Source of the DNA: Balamuthia mandrillaris
Taxonomy: Eukaryota; Discosea; Longamoebia; Balamuthiidae
Assembly: GCA_031835245.1 (NCBI GenBank)
Contig: JAVKOQ010000059.1
Coordinates: 124,001-188,000 of the forward strand
Direction: 5' to 3'
DNA: 64,000 nucleotides
The stretch's first letter is position 1, and each line of letters opens with the position of its first letter. Shown piece by piece: positions 21,437 to 33,179 of the stretch. Below the pieces are notes generated by a model that was not told where the DNA came from, did not search any database, and saw nothing but the letters and a program-made list of their open reading frames with translations. A program made the position numbers and the translations under genes.

Positions 21437-24058
21437 TTAAACTGTAACGTCTGTCGGCATCTTTCTGGAGTTTGATGAAGAGCTCATTTTGCTCTTTTTC
21501 GTTCTCTTCTTAATGGAGATCGGTGGTTTCTCCGAGGATCGTTTCAGCTTGGACGTGGAAGAAGATAGAGTTTGTTGGTAGACTTTTAGCCATTCTCTGT
21601 TGGCGAAAGTGCAGAAGAGTAACAGTCCTTTGAGGAATAAACGGTTTGTGAGTACCATAAAAAGAAAGCGAGTAAGAGAAAGAGTGAGTGAGAGGAAGAA
21701 CAAAAAGATAACACAGAAGAGGAAGAAGAATCATAACGAAAAGAACTCTAAACGGTAACAAACCTAGAGCAGAGACGCCAATCGCTCTCAACACCACCAA
21801 CGGATAGCTGGTAACGTCCTCATCCAACTTACAATCGTCCGACCCCTCTTTCCCAAATATCCAAGGAAACATCATGCAAGCGAAGTATCTGTCATAGGCC
21901 TTCTCCACTTCCTCCTTGGAGCTCTGGACTTTGATGGAATAGGCAAACAGGAAGCAGTACACCAAGAGAAAGACCACCACGAACATGGCCACCCGCAAGT
22001 TGTTCAGAAGCAGCTCCAAGCGACCGGTTTGGAAGCTAATGAAGGATATCTTGATGATGCAGACGAGGAAGCAGAGCGTGCCGATGCTGAGGCACACACT
22101 CACTGGAACCACCCAAAACGACCAGAACATGGCTTCTCCTCCTGCATACGAACTCACGAAGCAACTACATAACGAACAAGTTTAGACAGAGCCAAGTGGT
22201 TAGGCAAGTGAGAGGAAAACTTACAAAGTATCAGCAGAGGTGAAGGCGATGCTGTCGGTGGCAGCAGGGATGAGGGCGAACAAAGCGGCCAAGCCCCAAG
22301 CCAGCACATGAAACACCAACTGAAGTTTCAAGTCTAAGTTGTCTTTCCATCTTTCCGGAATGTAGTCTCTCCACATCAACTGAAAGAGCATATTTACAGC
22401 AATAAGAAACCACCTTTTGCGTTCAAGAACAAAAGCTGGAGTGTTAATAGAAAAACGAGAGGTCTTAGCTAACACGTTGGATCGTTACCAAAAGGTTGCA
22501 GCTAGTATGCCAAACATCAACAGGAAACCTTTGTTGAAGGAACGACGGTGTTAAAACAAAAGCATAAATAAAACAAACGTCACACAAACCTTGAAATGTG
22601 CACAAAGATGTTTTTACATAGAGTTCAGCTGCGTTATCCAACGTAACGAGATGCCTGTTGAACTCGGACTCAAACGTGATGACGGCCTCGTCGCACCAAA
22701 CCTCTTCTTCTCCTATCATGTGGGCAAGACACAATGCTCCGGCAGCTATGTTGGCGGAGATGGCCACCATGATCACCAGATTGGCCGGGAACTGGCGCTG
22801 GTGTTTGTGCAACGAGGTCGTGATGATCATTACACATGTTGCAACCTGTATATAAAGAAGGTTAAAAGACAGCAGTGAACATGACGCTGAACGTGAATTG
22901 AGTGGAGGACAGAGAGAGGAAGAAGAAGAAGAAGAAGAACAAGAAGAAGAAGAAGAACAAGAACAAGAACAAGAACAGAAACAAGATCATGAAGCAGAAG
23001 AAGAACAAGAACAGGATTTATGATACCAAAGAGAACCACGCCAGCACAGCCTGCACTGTCTTCACAGCACCATACTGCTCCTCCGTCAAAGTCGGCAGTG
23101 GACATTCGAATCCACATCTGCCATCGTCAGATGTGACCAACGGCAGTTGGCAAGCAAACACTGCGTTACCTCCTCTAGGGTCAGAGCATTCCAAAGTTAT
23201 GGAGGAATGCTTGTCAGCCCCCTCCCTAAAGTAAGCAGCCGAGACGTTGTACGAGGGCTCCTTCCAGAAGCTCGTATAGTTGGTCCAGACGTCTCTTTCG
23301 GAACAGGTTAGGTTGTACCCCATTTGAGGCTCTGGCAGGATCAATGCTATGCCTATCGGTAACCCGTTTTGAAGGATCCTTCCGCATGTCTCCACTTGTT
23401 GTTTTATCATGCGAAGGGGGAGAAGGAGGAAAAAACCAAACGAGAGGAGGAGTAAAACAAAGATGTTAAGAACCACGAGGAGCCGCGAAGAGTCGAACAA
23501 GAAGAAAGATTACTTACTGTAGGAGCTACACACAGACAGGCATGGTTGTATTGGCCAGGGAACAGGCTCTGAAGAGAAGAAGACATAAGCACAAAGTACA
23601 AAAAAAAGAAGAGGTAAGAAGGAGGTATTCAGCTTTTTACCCTCTTCTAGAATGAGACACGGCCGAAAGGTCGTAACGCAAGCAGCGTATATGGCGGCTT
23701 GTATGCACTCCTTCGTTTCAACGGTGTCGATGGAGGCGGCGTTGGTCATGCTGGTCGCTCGTGCAGCCAGGTAGTTCCATGTCAAGTCTCCTTGCACGTA
23801 TATAGGCGTTCCCTCTTTTTTTTATTATTATTTTTGTGAGGCATAAACTCAAAATACGTTTGAGAAACAGAAGAAGGAGCAGCAGAAAACCAAACCTGAA
23901 TACCCCAACACGTCCACACAAGCCCCAACGTCGGCTGAAACAAAAGGCACGCAGCTGGGCTCTTGAATATTGTCAGTCCAAGTCCCGGCCCTCGCTTCCA
24001 GACCGGCCATCGCCAACACAACAACAACCGGCACCAACGCCACCAGGGAAACCTTCAT
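21437..24058 (-). CDS. Frizzled/Smoothened-like seven-transmembrane receptor
   Basis: Seen: nine exons, 23896..24058, 23641..23814, 23518..23568, 23027..23394, 22590..22845, 22489..22528, 22225..22413, 21764..22164, 21437..21627; 610 aa. A signal peptide is followed by a Cys-rich ectodomain with CIQAAIYAACVTTFRPC and PWPIQPCLSVC (Frizzled CRD pattern). The TM core includes ANLVIMVAISANIAAGALCL, VKTSLCTFQGFLLMFGILA, FWWFLIAVNMLFQLMWRD, LVFHVLAWGLAALFALIPA and CFVSSYAGGEAMFWSFWVVP. The basic cytosolic tail is KLKRSSEKPPISIKKRTKKSK. Known: Frizzled-class receptors without Wnt ligands occur in Dictyostelium and other amoebae and sense unknown cues. The KTxxxW motif typical of Wnt-type Frizzled tails is not seen. 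Assigned by CRD plus TM pattern. Confidence 0.85.
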
Positions 24059-24647
24059 CCTTTGTTGGTGCTGCAAGTTGTTTTGTTATGGCTTCGCCCC
24101 AACAAGAGTCTGTGAACTACACCGAAGAAGAATTGTTGTGGTTGTTGACAATCTCTGCCAGGATGAGAGAGACGAAAACTATTCGATGAAAAAAGCTGCT
24201 TTATTAAACGATGTAACGCGATAAACAAATGTATCTTTTACATCCAGCTTTTTTTTCCTTTTTATCGGTTGTTTTCTGCAAGTTTTCTCTTCAGGATGGG
24301 CTAACCGCAACGCGGTGTAAAAGAAGAAAGGGATCTATTATTGCATTAAACGGTTTGCCGGAAGCAGTACTGCTATAATGAATGCTTCCATGCGCCAGGG
24401 TTGATCAACTCTATTTTTTTTGGTTTGTTGTCATGACCACTTGGGTTCGTCTGTTTAGGCGGGGTGTTACAACAACCTTACACCCGGCCTCCGTTTCGTT
24501 GCACGACTGAGATTCATTCAAGGAACATTTTTTTTAAACAATAATAGTTTCGCGACGACATGATGATATGCTCATTCATGTCGTCCCAGAAATAAATTTT
24601 TCCTGGAAAACGAAAATCTATTTGTGCCGACAAACGAAAAGAAAAAG
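24059..24647. promoter_or_regulatory. Divergent promoter, Frizzled-like / DNL zinc finger gene
   Basis: The gap is 589 bases. TGTCGTC at 24579..24585 lies in sense 63-69 nt before the DNL start, with GCGACGACATGA just upstream (24552..24563) in inverted orientation, so a short inverted pair is formed. No gene is seen. Confidence 0.45.
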
Positions 24648-25007
24648 ATGAAGCAAAGAGGACAGCCGGCGTTGGTGCGTTCCATTTCCGTGTTGGCGTT
24701 CTGCTCCGCCCGGAGGGCTCCTTCCGCCTCGGTGTCTACTGCATCGGCGACCCTATGGAACCCATGCCGGAGATGGAGGGAGGGCTCTCGCACCCATAGC
24801 CTTTCCTCCCGATCTCCTTCTCTCCTCCTCCCGAGGCCTCGCTCCGATGAACTGCAGCAACAACGCGCCTTCTCCTTCTCTTTTTCACAACTGCATGCAA
24901 GAAGAACGCTCTGCTCCAGAACCAGCCCCTCGGATAACACCGCCGCTGCTCCGGGCTCTCCCTCGTCAAATGATTCTTCCTCCCCTTCCGTACTCTTTCT
25001 CTCTGTT

Positions 25008-25045
<38 letters not shown>

Positions 25046-25566
25046 CTTCTTTCACTGACTCATGCAAACAAAAAAAGACGCCAGTAGCTTCCTTCAAGCC
25101 AAAGCTTCTGATGCACTACACCTGTCGCGTCTGCAACACGCGCGAGGCCAAGAGCTTCTACCGGCAGAGCTACGAGCGCGGCGTGGTGATCATCCGCTGC
25201 TCCTCCTGCCGCAGCCTCCACCTCATCGCGGACAACTTGAATTGGTTCGGCAGAGGGAGGAACGTGGAGGAGATCCTCATGGAGCAAAGAGGGGAGAAGG
25301 TGACCTGGGCCTCCTCTTCGGATTCTTCGAAGGAGCAGGTAGAAGCCGCGTTGCTTGCTCATCAGCAAACGCTAGCAAAGTATGAGAATGAAGGCAAGAA
25401 AGAGGGAGAGGAAGGGAAGGAAGATAAAGAAAGGTTTATGGAGAATGCAACGTTGCAAGAGGAGGGAAAGAAAGAGGGAGATGTGGACATCGAGACGTCG
25501 GATGAAGTCATTACAGTAACTCCTAAAGCATCGGCATCCACCACACAAACAAGCAACAAGCAATGA
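24648..25566 (+). CDS. DNL-type zinc finger protein (Zim17/Hep/DNLZ-like)
   Basis: Seen: exons 24648..24989 and 25078..25566, intron GTACTC...AAAAAAAG with (TC)n, 276 aa. Exon 1 (114 residues) is rich in Arg/Ser, lacks acids at its start and looks like a mitochondrial presequence plus linker. Exon 2 has the domain: YTCRVCNTREAKSFY, IIRCSSCRSLHLIADNLNWF with the two CxxC pairs and the DNL triplet. An acidic/Lys tail follows. Known: Zim17 (Hep1) keeps mitochondrial Hsp70 soluble and helps protein import; plants have plastid versions. Here the presequence favours mitochondria. It fits functionally with no neighbour in particular. The tail after the domain is longer than in yeast Zim17. Confidence 0.9.
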
Positions 25567-25574
25567 TGAGCTCA

Positions 25575-27103
25575 TCATTCCGGTCCTTTTGTCTCTTTCT
25601 CTTTCTCTTTCTGTTCCTCTGCTTTGTTGTTGAAAACGTTCATTTCGGTGTATTCGCCTTCATCATCGTCACGAATGGTCCATTTCATGGCTTGATAGTC
25701 ATCCTCTCGTTCTTTCTCTTTCTCAGAGTGTTTGTTCGTCCTGTTCATTCTCTGGTCCTCAACATGTTCTTTTCTTTCATTCCCTTCTTCTTTCTTCTCT
25801 GCTGATGATGAAGCAGTTGGCACTGCTGAACGTTGTTGTTTGGAAGCCTGACTTCTTTTCCACAGCTTCCACGTGGCTTCGTACCAACTGTTGAAAATGG
25901 AACTGTTCTTCACTCCAAAGAAGTGATGTAACTGAAGCAGAGCCAAACCGCAATGAGCATGGTTAGTCCAAAACAAGGAAACAAAACGACCAGTAAAGAG
26001 ATGAGAGAACGAGAGAGAGAGAGAGAGAGAGAGAAGAGTACGGTATTGTCAGCAGCATAAATACGAATACAGTCTGGTATAGCTTGTTGCTTGTTGCCCT
26101 TCTTAACAGTCGTTGTCTCTGATTGCGCTTCTGAAGTTGCAGGTTCTGCTTCCTCTTCTTCTTTCTCTTTTTCTTCTTCTGCTTCTTCTTTCTCTTTCTC
26201 TTCTTCTTCTTCTTCTTCTTCTTCATCTTCTTCATGTTTTTCTTCTTTCTTCAGTACCATAGGTGATGGAGAAGACGGAGCTAGCTTGAACAGAGGAGGA
26301 GCATTTTCAAAGTTACTGATGGCTTTGTCTATATGCACAATGTTGCGAAACGGTATTATCACCTGTGTGTTTTTTTGAAGGTTGGAAGAACAGACAATAG
26401 AAGATGTAGCTTTACAAACAAAGAACTTACTTTGAGTCGTTTGTTGTGTCCTCCACAAAAGGATAGATAATGCTCAGAGAGGTAGCAAAGCCCATGTATG
26501 CCCATGTTACCGCTCAAGATGACACAACCAAACACTGCTCATCGTAAAGCCATGAGAACGAGAGCACGAAAAACAACAAGCTGAAAACGAAAATGAAAAC
26601 AGGATGATGAAAAAGAAGGAGAAGAAGAACAACAACAAGCAAGAACAACAAGCAATAACAAGTTACCTCCATAGAGAGTCTCCTCAGGAGGCAATTGAAA
26701 AGTGTTCTGAAAGGCCTTCCTCACTTTGCGGCTCTGGGCATGAGGGGCCGGCGCCTCCGCAAACAGGTCGCTCTCCACCGTCTCCACCAAGCTCCAGAAC
26801 GAGTACTCCACCTGGTCGGCCAGGTCTTCCACCGCTCCAAGCAAACTGTCCCACCAACTGTCCGTGCGTTCTGCAACCAAACAAAAAACGATCAGCTCAT
26901 GGGATGACATTTTTGGCAAACAAAACAAAGGGACCAATACGTTTGAGCACTATGCCAGAGGAGGAAGAATAGGTAGCGGTAGGACGTCCACCAGACTTGC
27001 CAGCAGCAGCGGCAGAAGGCGTGGGCGCAGCCCTCTCCTCGCCCCCAGAGGAACTTGCACCGCTACCGCCAGGGTCCTCCACCGCCTCCGCCTCTCTCTT
27101 CAT
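25575..27103 (-). CDS. GRAM-domain protein with acidic insert
   Basis: Seen: five exons, 26941..27103, 26667..26870, 26431..26534, 26042..26362, 25575..25931; 382 aa. The segment FQLPPEETLYGVFGCVILSG is followed by GIHGLCYLSEHYLSFCGG, VIIPFRNIVHIDKA, then about 65 residues rich in Glu/Lys, then IPDCIRIYAADNT and LHHFFGVKNSSIFNSWYEATW. This is the strand order of a GRAM domain split by an acidic loop. Known: GRAM domains bind membrane phosphoinositides (TBC1D8/9, myotubularins, sterol transfer proteins). The N-terminal WWDSLLGAVEDLADQVEYSFW could be a helical lead-in. The C-terminus is charged with no further domain. Its 3' end is 8 bases from the DNL gene stop (convergent). GTCGAC at 27193 lies about 90 nt upstream of the ATG. 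Confidence 0.78.
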
Positions 27104-27869
27104 TTCCACTCTTCTTTTGTTTTCGTTGGAAAAAGAGCAAACCGAAAATCGTTCTGCGCCGACCGAAATTTACGACTTTTTTGAGATAATTTGTCGACAT
27201 GCGGTACCCTCTCATTCTTATCATTCATAACATTCCTATCATTCTCCTCATTATTTTCATGCTTCTCATGCTTCTCATTCTCTATTCCATCCTTCGATAT
27301 CGAAGCTCCGTCTCTTCAATCCCTCGCCCGATGCAAAGCTGCTGAGGAAGATGGCTTTGGAGGCCTCTCGCCACTGTCCTCTCTCCTTGAGTCGCTCACG
27401 CTGGAACACAGGCAAACGCAGGAACAGCTGCTGGCGCGACGGCTTGCTGCTCGCTTTGGCCTGAGCCCTCCTCCGCCTATTGTGGATTTCATCTTTCATT
27501 TTCCTTGCCTTCGGCATCTTCATATCATTCGGTACACCTTTCTCTCTTCTTTTTTTCCTGTTTTTCTTCTTCCTGGACGACATCTCACACATCATGATTA
27601 CAGCGAAGGAACATTAATAACGCCTTTAGAAACCCATCAACGCACTTTACGCCGGCTATGCGTTACAGAGAGTGACTGACATGGCGATCTTCGCGACCTC
27701 TGTAGTTATTTGGAGTCAAGAGGAGAACGAGATAGAGCTTTGCAGGATGAAAAGGTGAAGCAGAAGGAGCAGTTTTAAATACAGGTCTTCTCTAACCACT
27801 GTTGAAAGAGGGAAAGAACAAAGCAGAGTAACAAATCAAAAACAAATATAATACTTTACGAAACTTTAT
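27104..27869. other. 766-base gap with a possible tiny membrane ORF
   Basis: GTCGAC (27193..27198) serves as a likely promoter element for the GRAM gene. Immediately after it, on the plus strand, ATG 27199 opens a 48-codon ORF to 27345 with one hydrophobic stretch (PIILLIIFMLLMLLILYSIL) encoded by pyrimidine-rich DNA. Another frame to 27679 reads LLARRLAARFGL and IVDFIFHFPCLRHLHII. Neither is convincing; the right end holds the 3' flank of the Kelch gene. Confidence 0.3.
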
Positions 27870-30183
27870 CTAAAGCGAATCCTCAACCCCTTCTCCCTTC
27901 AACTTCTTGGCCACCCTCTTTCTTTCCTTCCTCCTCTTGTGAGAAGCGTAGAACACCCCAGCCACGCTCACCAGCACAACAATCAAAACTGCAGTTCCAA
28001 TGGAGACGCCGATGATGATGTCCAACGGTGAATCTTCATCATCTCCTTCTGCCGAAGAACCCAAAATAACTGTGTATAGAGTGCCTCCTTGTTCGTCCTC
28101 GTTGTTGGTCTTTTCCACCTCGGCGGAGACGTAAAGGATATCATCTTCAGTTGTGGTCAGAGTCATAGAAGAGGAGTGGCGTTGCCAAAAATCCTCATTG
28201 CTGACTTGTCTTGTTGGATGACGAGGAAGAGATGCAGAAGAAGGAGAGCTGAAGCCAAGAAAAGCCACCTTGTTGTTATGTTGAAGCAAATCTGGAAAGT
28301 CCTTGCTTGGACCCAAACGAAATCTCAACGCTATCACCTGCCTTGCTTCTTCTTCTCCACCATCTTCATTCACTTCTTCAGTCCAACTACTGCTATCATC
28401 TTCGTCTTCGACGTTACCGAAAAGAAGTTGCAATTGAACTACTTCAGAGATGACTTCCATGTCTCCGGGAACGTTGGGGCGGTCCTCTTCCTTCACAGGC
28501 TTGACCTGCAACCAGACAGCCTGCTTCTGATCTTTCACTTCCACCACCAGCACTTCATCCAATGTCCGCTTATCGAACACTGTCACATTGTTGCTTGCTC
28601 CTTCATCACTGGGAGGAGGAAGCACCACCAACACTTCTCCCACACAACTCGTTGTAGCTACGGAATCACATTCCTCTGTGGAAGGGTTTGTCGGTGGTTG
28701 TGTTGGCTCTCTGCATTCGCTGCCGTCTCTGACTTTGCCCGCTGGACAATAACAGTCACATCGTTGAAGGATGGCCATTATGTTCAGCGCAGGAGATGGG
28801 CAAGAAGAAGGGCAAGTACATTGCCACTTCAAGCACAATCCGCCTACGATGCCGTCATCGCAACGCTCTCCATCGTTCACAATAGCATCTCCACAAAAGA
28901 AAGACGAGATGGCGCAGATGGAACCGAAGGAGTTCGTTTGTGCGGAGAGCTGAACGGAGAACAAGGAGGCGGTTTGTGGTGTGACAGCATTGCTGGTGGG
29001 CAAAACGTGCCACGATTCACTTTCCTCAAGTACTGCAAGTTGAAGCATGTTCGCAAACTTTAACACAAAAAAGTAAGCGCTGTTTTCAAAGGAACGAAAA
29101 GTAGAACATAAGGTGTTACCGTTTGCTGCGAGAACCGAAACTCCAAGTTGATGGATGCAAACGACTGGCCAGGTGGAAGATTTAATGCTTCTGAGGCGAA
29201 GAAATGAAAACAAGGACCGACAATCCGATACGATGCTCCCTCGTAGATAAAAGGGTTTTCCGGCCGAATAAGTGTATAAGATACTGGCCCAACGTTGATG
29301 GTTGTGTTGGCGGATAGCATCGTTTTATCAACTGTTACTTGGCCAGATGTACGGGCACCATTCCAATCCTTAAGGGGTAATATCTGCAAAACGCAACGGT
29401 TGGCAAAGGCTTAGAAGAATGTGAGAGAACATAAAGAAAGAGAAAAGGGAAGTACCATAAAATCCTCGTTATGATGGACGTAACCAGAGATAGGAGCGGT
29501 CTTAATGGTGATCAAAGGCAGAGGGCAGTGTGCCAAGGCGGAAGCACAGCTGGAATCCCAACATACTACCTTTCCAGAACCACATGCCGGTGGCTTTCCA
29601 CAACTCTGAACAACATGAAAAGTTGGGTATGAAACACAGAGATGAAGCAAAGGATGAGGTACAAACTGGAGAACATTTCAGGTTCCAACACATTTGTGTG
29701 TCTGGCGGACAGAGAGTTGATCCTTGGAATGAATTACAGTTGCTTCTACAAACTCCATCGGGACATATCACTTCTCCTTCGGTACAAGAAACGGTCGTTC
29801 CACAATCTGACAGCGAAGCTGCACATGTGCCGTCCCAACATCTGGTTGAAAAACAGTCAACAAAAGAGTACCAAAAAAAGCATCTAATAGACCAAGGACA
29901 TACCTCACAGGGTATCGCCATGAACAAGTGGAGGAAGGACAATCATTCCAATTATCTTTGCAAGAGCCATCACAACACGTTAACTTGCTTGAAGGACAAG
30001 GGGCTGTCATTTTGTCCATGCATTCGGAGCAAGAAGAGCCGCTTTCGCCATTAAAGCATAGCATCTGGTTAGGTGTTGATGTTGTAAGAGTATCACAATT
30101 GTTTGGGTCTTCCGTGCAAAACTCGGAGGAACATCTGTTTCAACCACAAACAAAACATGAAATAAACTTATAGGAAGACAGAG

Positions 30184-30231
<48 letters not shown>

Positions 30232-31545
30232 GGAAATCATAGAATAGAAGTGTACCGATAGGGTTGGGAAGGAGGACAGGTAAGCGGAGGTGTGATAACA
30301 GGACATCCGGAAGGATAGTTGCATACCAAGCGAAGTTCCCCAAATTCCTCGGCAGCTGTTAATTCCCCAGCCATGTTAGGACGGGTGATAGAACGAAATG
30401 ATATGGAAAGAACGCACCTGCAACATAGACTCGTCGTCTCCCGGAATGAACGAAGAGTGCATTCAACCCATTTCCGTCATAATAAAACTCCTCCACACGA
30501 GGGCTCAAATCATCATCCGTCTCGAAACATAGTGTGTGGGCAACCTCATTAGGACCGTTCTCAGTTTGACCAGATACTGTCCAAAAGCACTTTCTCTCCT
30601 CATCCGCAAACATCTCGTGAAAGCGAACACCAAACAACGATGGGCCTGTAGGCTGAACAGTATCCCATTGACTGGTGTTGAGGGTAAAGCGAAGGACTTG
30701 ATTGGTTTCTCCCAGATTGGCTGTTTCTCCTCCGTAGAAGAAGAGAAAGTTACCAAGCTTCGTACCAGCGACAAATGCAGCTTCAACTCCCGGAGAATCT
30801 CCTTTGGAAGTCCATGCCTGGGTTGCTATGTGTATAATTTGGGTGGTTATTTTACCTGAAAACAAAATTGGAGCAAATGATATCATGAACGCAAAGGAAG
30901 AAACCAACTTGGGTTGTATTCATACAAGTCCCTTCGATAGCTGGGACCAAAGCCCCCAAACACATAAAGCTTGCCATTGGCAGTAACAAGTGTGGTAGCT
31001 CTTCTTCTGAGATCAGTTGGGGCGTTTGGCAGCTGGGTCCATTCGTGCGTGTTCGTGTCTTTGATTGTGTTAGTTGAAGTGAATGAACTGGCGTTCAAAA
31101 GAGAAAAAAAATACAATACCAAAAACGTGGACATTATTTGTATTGGTGGATGCGGAGTTATGGCCATTCACGTTGTAGATAAGGTTCCCAAAGATGGACG
31201 TTCCAGCCCCCATTCTTATAGTAAAAGTTGGAAATGCTCCAGTGGCGTTTACAGTTCTTATTGCCATGGTATCTTTTGTTCGTGGGTGAGTGTTGGGGAA
31301 TGGGAACAGGAAACAGGAAACAGAAACGTACTCAAGTCAACAACGTTGATCGAACAAATTTCGTCCCCTCCGCCAACGAACCAACCTTCGTTGGAGGACG
31401 GTTTGAAGTTGGCGGTGACTGGAAGAAAAAGAGGAGGCAGGGAGGCCAACGGCACCAGGGTGAGGGTCTGCCCCGCCTCTGTCATGCCACCTCCCATTAA
31501 AAGCAACGCAGTGTGGAGCAACCAAAAGGTCGAGAACAGCTGCAT
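27870..31545 (-). CDS. Kelch / Cys-rich type I surface protein
   Basis: Seen: ten exons, 31332..31545, 31120..31272, 30909..31058, 30418..30855, 30256..30355, 29904..30134, 29667..29841, 29456..29605, 29120..29383, 27870..29057; 1020 aa. A signal peptide is followed by Kelch repeats (LPNAPTDLRRRATTLV, KLYVFGGFG, FLFFYGGETAN, WDTVQPTGPSLFGVRFH). Next come Cys modules of one plan, LTCCDGSCKDNW, RCWDGTCAASLSDCG, VVCWDSSCASALAHC, then FCGDAIVNDGERCDDG. A beta-rich membrane-proximal part, a TM helix (about 970-995) and a basic tail of roughly 25 residues end it. Known: Kelch plus Cys-rich type I proteins (attractin-like) act in adhesion and signalling. The tandem CCDG(S/T)C units resemble protist-specific modules. 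Ligand unknown. The GEGVEDSL tail has no clear signal motif. Confidence 0.8.
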
Positions 31546-32134
31546 GCTTTCTTTGCTCTGTTTTTTTTTTCCTTCTTGTGTGGTAACGAAGGAGCATAGT
31601 ATTACAGTAAAGGCCAAGCAATACAGATTCGGCCAAATAAACCAGTTTGGGTGTTCATTTTTAAACTGCTGATGAACTTAAGGGTGCGAAGCGAGTGCGG
31701 TTGGCCTACGGATAACGATTGTCCAAAATCAATTCCGCCAGTTAATTGCGTTAGAAGTTGGACACATTTTGGTTTTCACGGAGGGTAAGCTTACCGGGTC
31801 GGAGCATTCACCTCAAACAGTAACAGCAATCACGCTGGTTGCAGTTGGAGTCCTTTGCCACTTTAATCCTGGAGCACGTTTTGAATTTGCGAAAAGTGAC
31901 GGTTTTCGGGGCGGCCACTAAAGTGGTCGGCAATCTTGATCAGCTTAAATTTCATTTTTTGCAGGAAAACAAGACGTTATTTGCTCTTGTCCCCCGTCTC
32001 GTGGCGGCCACTTTTTTGTAGACATTTTTGTCGACAGGAAATTCGAAAGGAAGAGATCAGAAATTTCGTCGGAAAGAAAAGTCAAACCCACATAAAAAAA
32101 AAGTAGCGACGAAGAGGATCACCAAGTTTGACGG
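31546..32134. promoter_or_regulatory. Divergent promoter, Kelch surface protein / WD40-like gene
   Basis: The gap is 589 bases. GTCGAC at 32030..32035 lies about 100 nt before the plus-strand ATG, preceded by TTTTTT. No gene is supported; short ORFs on both strands look random. Confidence 0.4.
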
Positions 32135-33118
32135 ATGCAACGTGCGGAGGAGGAGGAGGAGGGGGAGCGCAGCGATGATCAAGGGCAACAAACACCGAGC
32201 GGTGGTACGCGTCCGAGTAGTACCGCAAAAACAGTAGCAAGGAGGGAGGAAGATGCCATGCCAGCGGCCCCCGCTGCGGCACGGCAACAACAACGACGGT
32301 TGGTTGCTGGCAGACGAAGCCGCAAGCAGAGGAAGAGGAGGAGGATACAGGAGAGAGTGGCCAGAGAGCAACAAACACAAAGCAGCATCTGTCTGCGCGT
32401 AGAACTAACGGCAGACAACAAAAGACAAAGAATCGATGACAGGGATGAAAACGACGAGTACAGAGAGTGTTGCCTCAGCAGCACTTCAACGCGGCAATAT
32501 CAGGCTTCTCCTTGTTGCTTTGCGCGTGTTCCCCCTGCAAAGAACGTATTCTCAAAGCTGTTGCGCAGAGAGATCGCCTCTTCCTGTTGTGCCAGCTGGA
32601 GGAGGACCAACGCAGAGAAGTTGTTCTTGCTGCAACGGTTTTCTCGCTACGCCCTGCGCCATGAGTTTGATCTGTTCACTTTGTCCAATGTTTTTGACCC
32701 CGTTTTGGATGATGACTATGCCGCGCAGCAACGAAATGAGATTGTGGAGCTGGTCAGTGTTCGGCACCTGACCTTTGCCGTCACGCGATATGGAACTTGT
32801 TTTGTGGTTAATTTTGGTATGAGCTTTTCTTTGTTGTTCGTGTCCTTTTCTTCTTGTTTTGTTCTCGTGGATTATCTTCTTGTTCTTCTTCTTCGTCTGC
32901 TTCTTCCTGTTTCTTCTCTTTGACTATGCTCCCATTACAGCCAACAGACGACTTTTGTACGAGTTAAACGATCCCTCCTCGTCGGAGCGTATTCGGACGA
33001 TCTTTTGGAACAAACTGACTCAATCCTTGGTCCTTGTATCCGTGACTATACCTGAAGAGCCATCCACGCTTCGATGTCGTGCAATTCCTTTTGTGTACAT
33101 TCTCTCCTCTGTTGCGTT

Positions 33119-33179
<61 letters not shown>

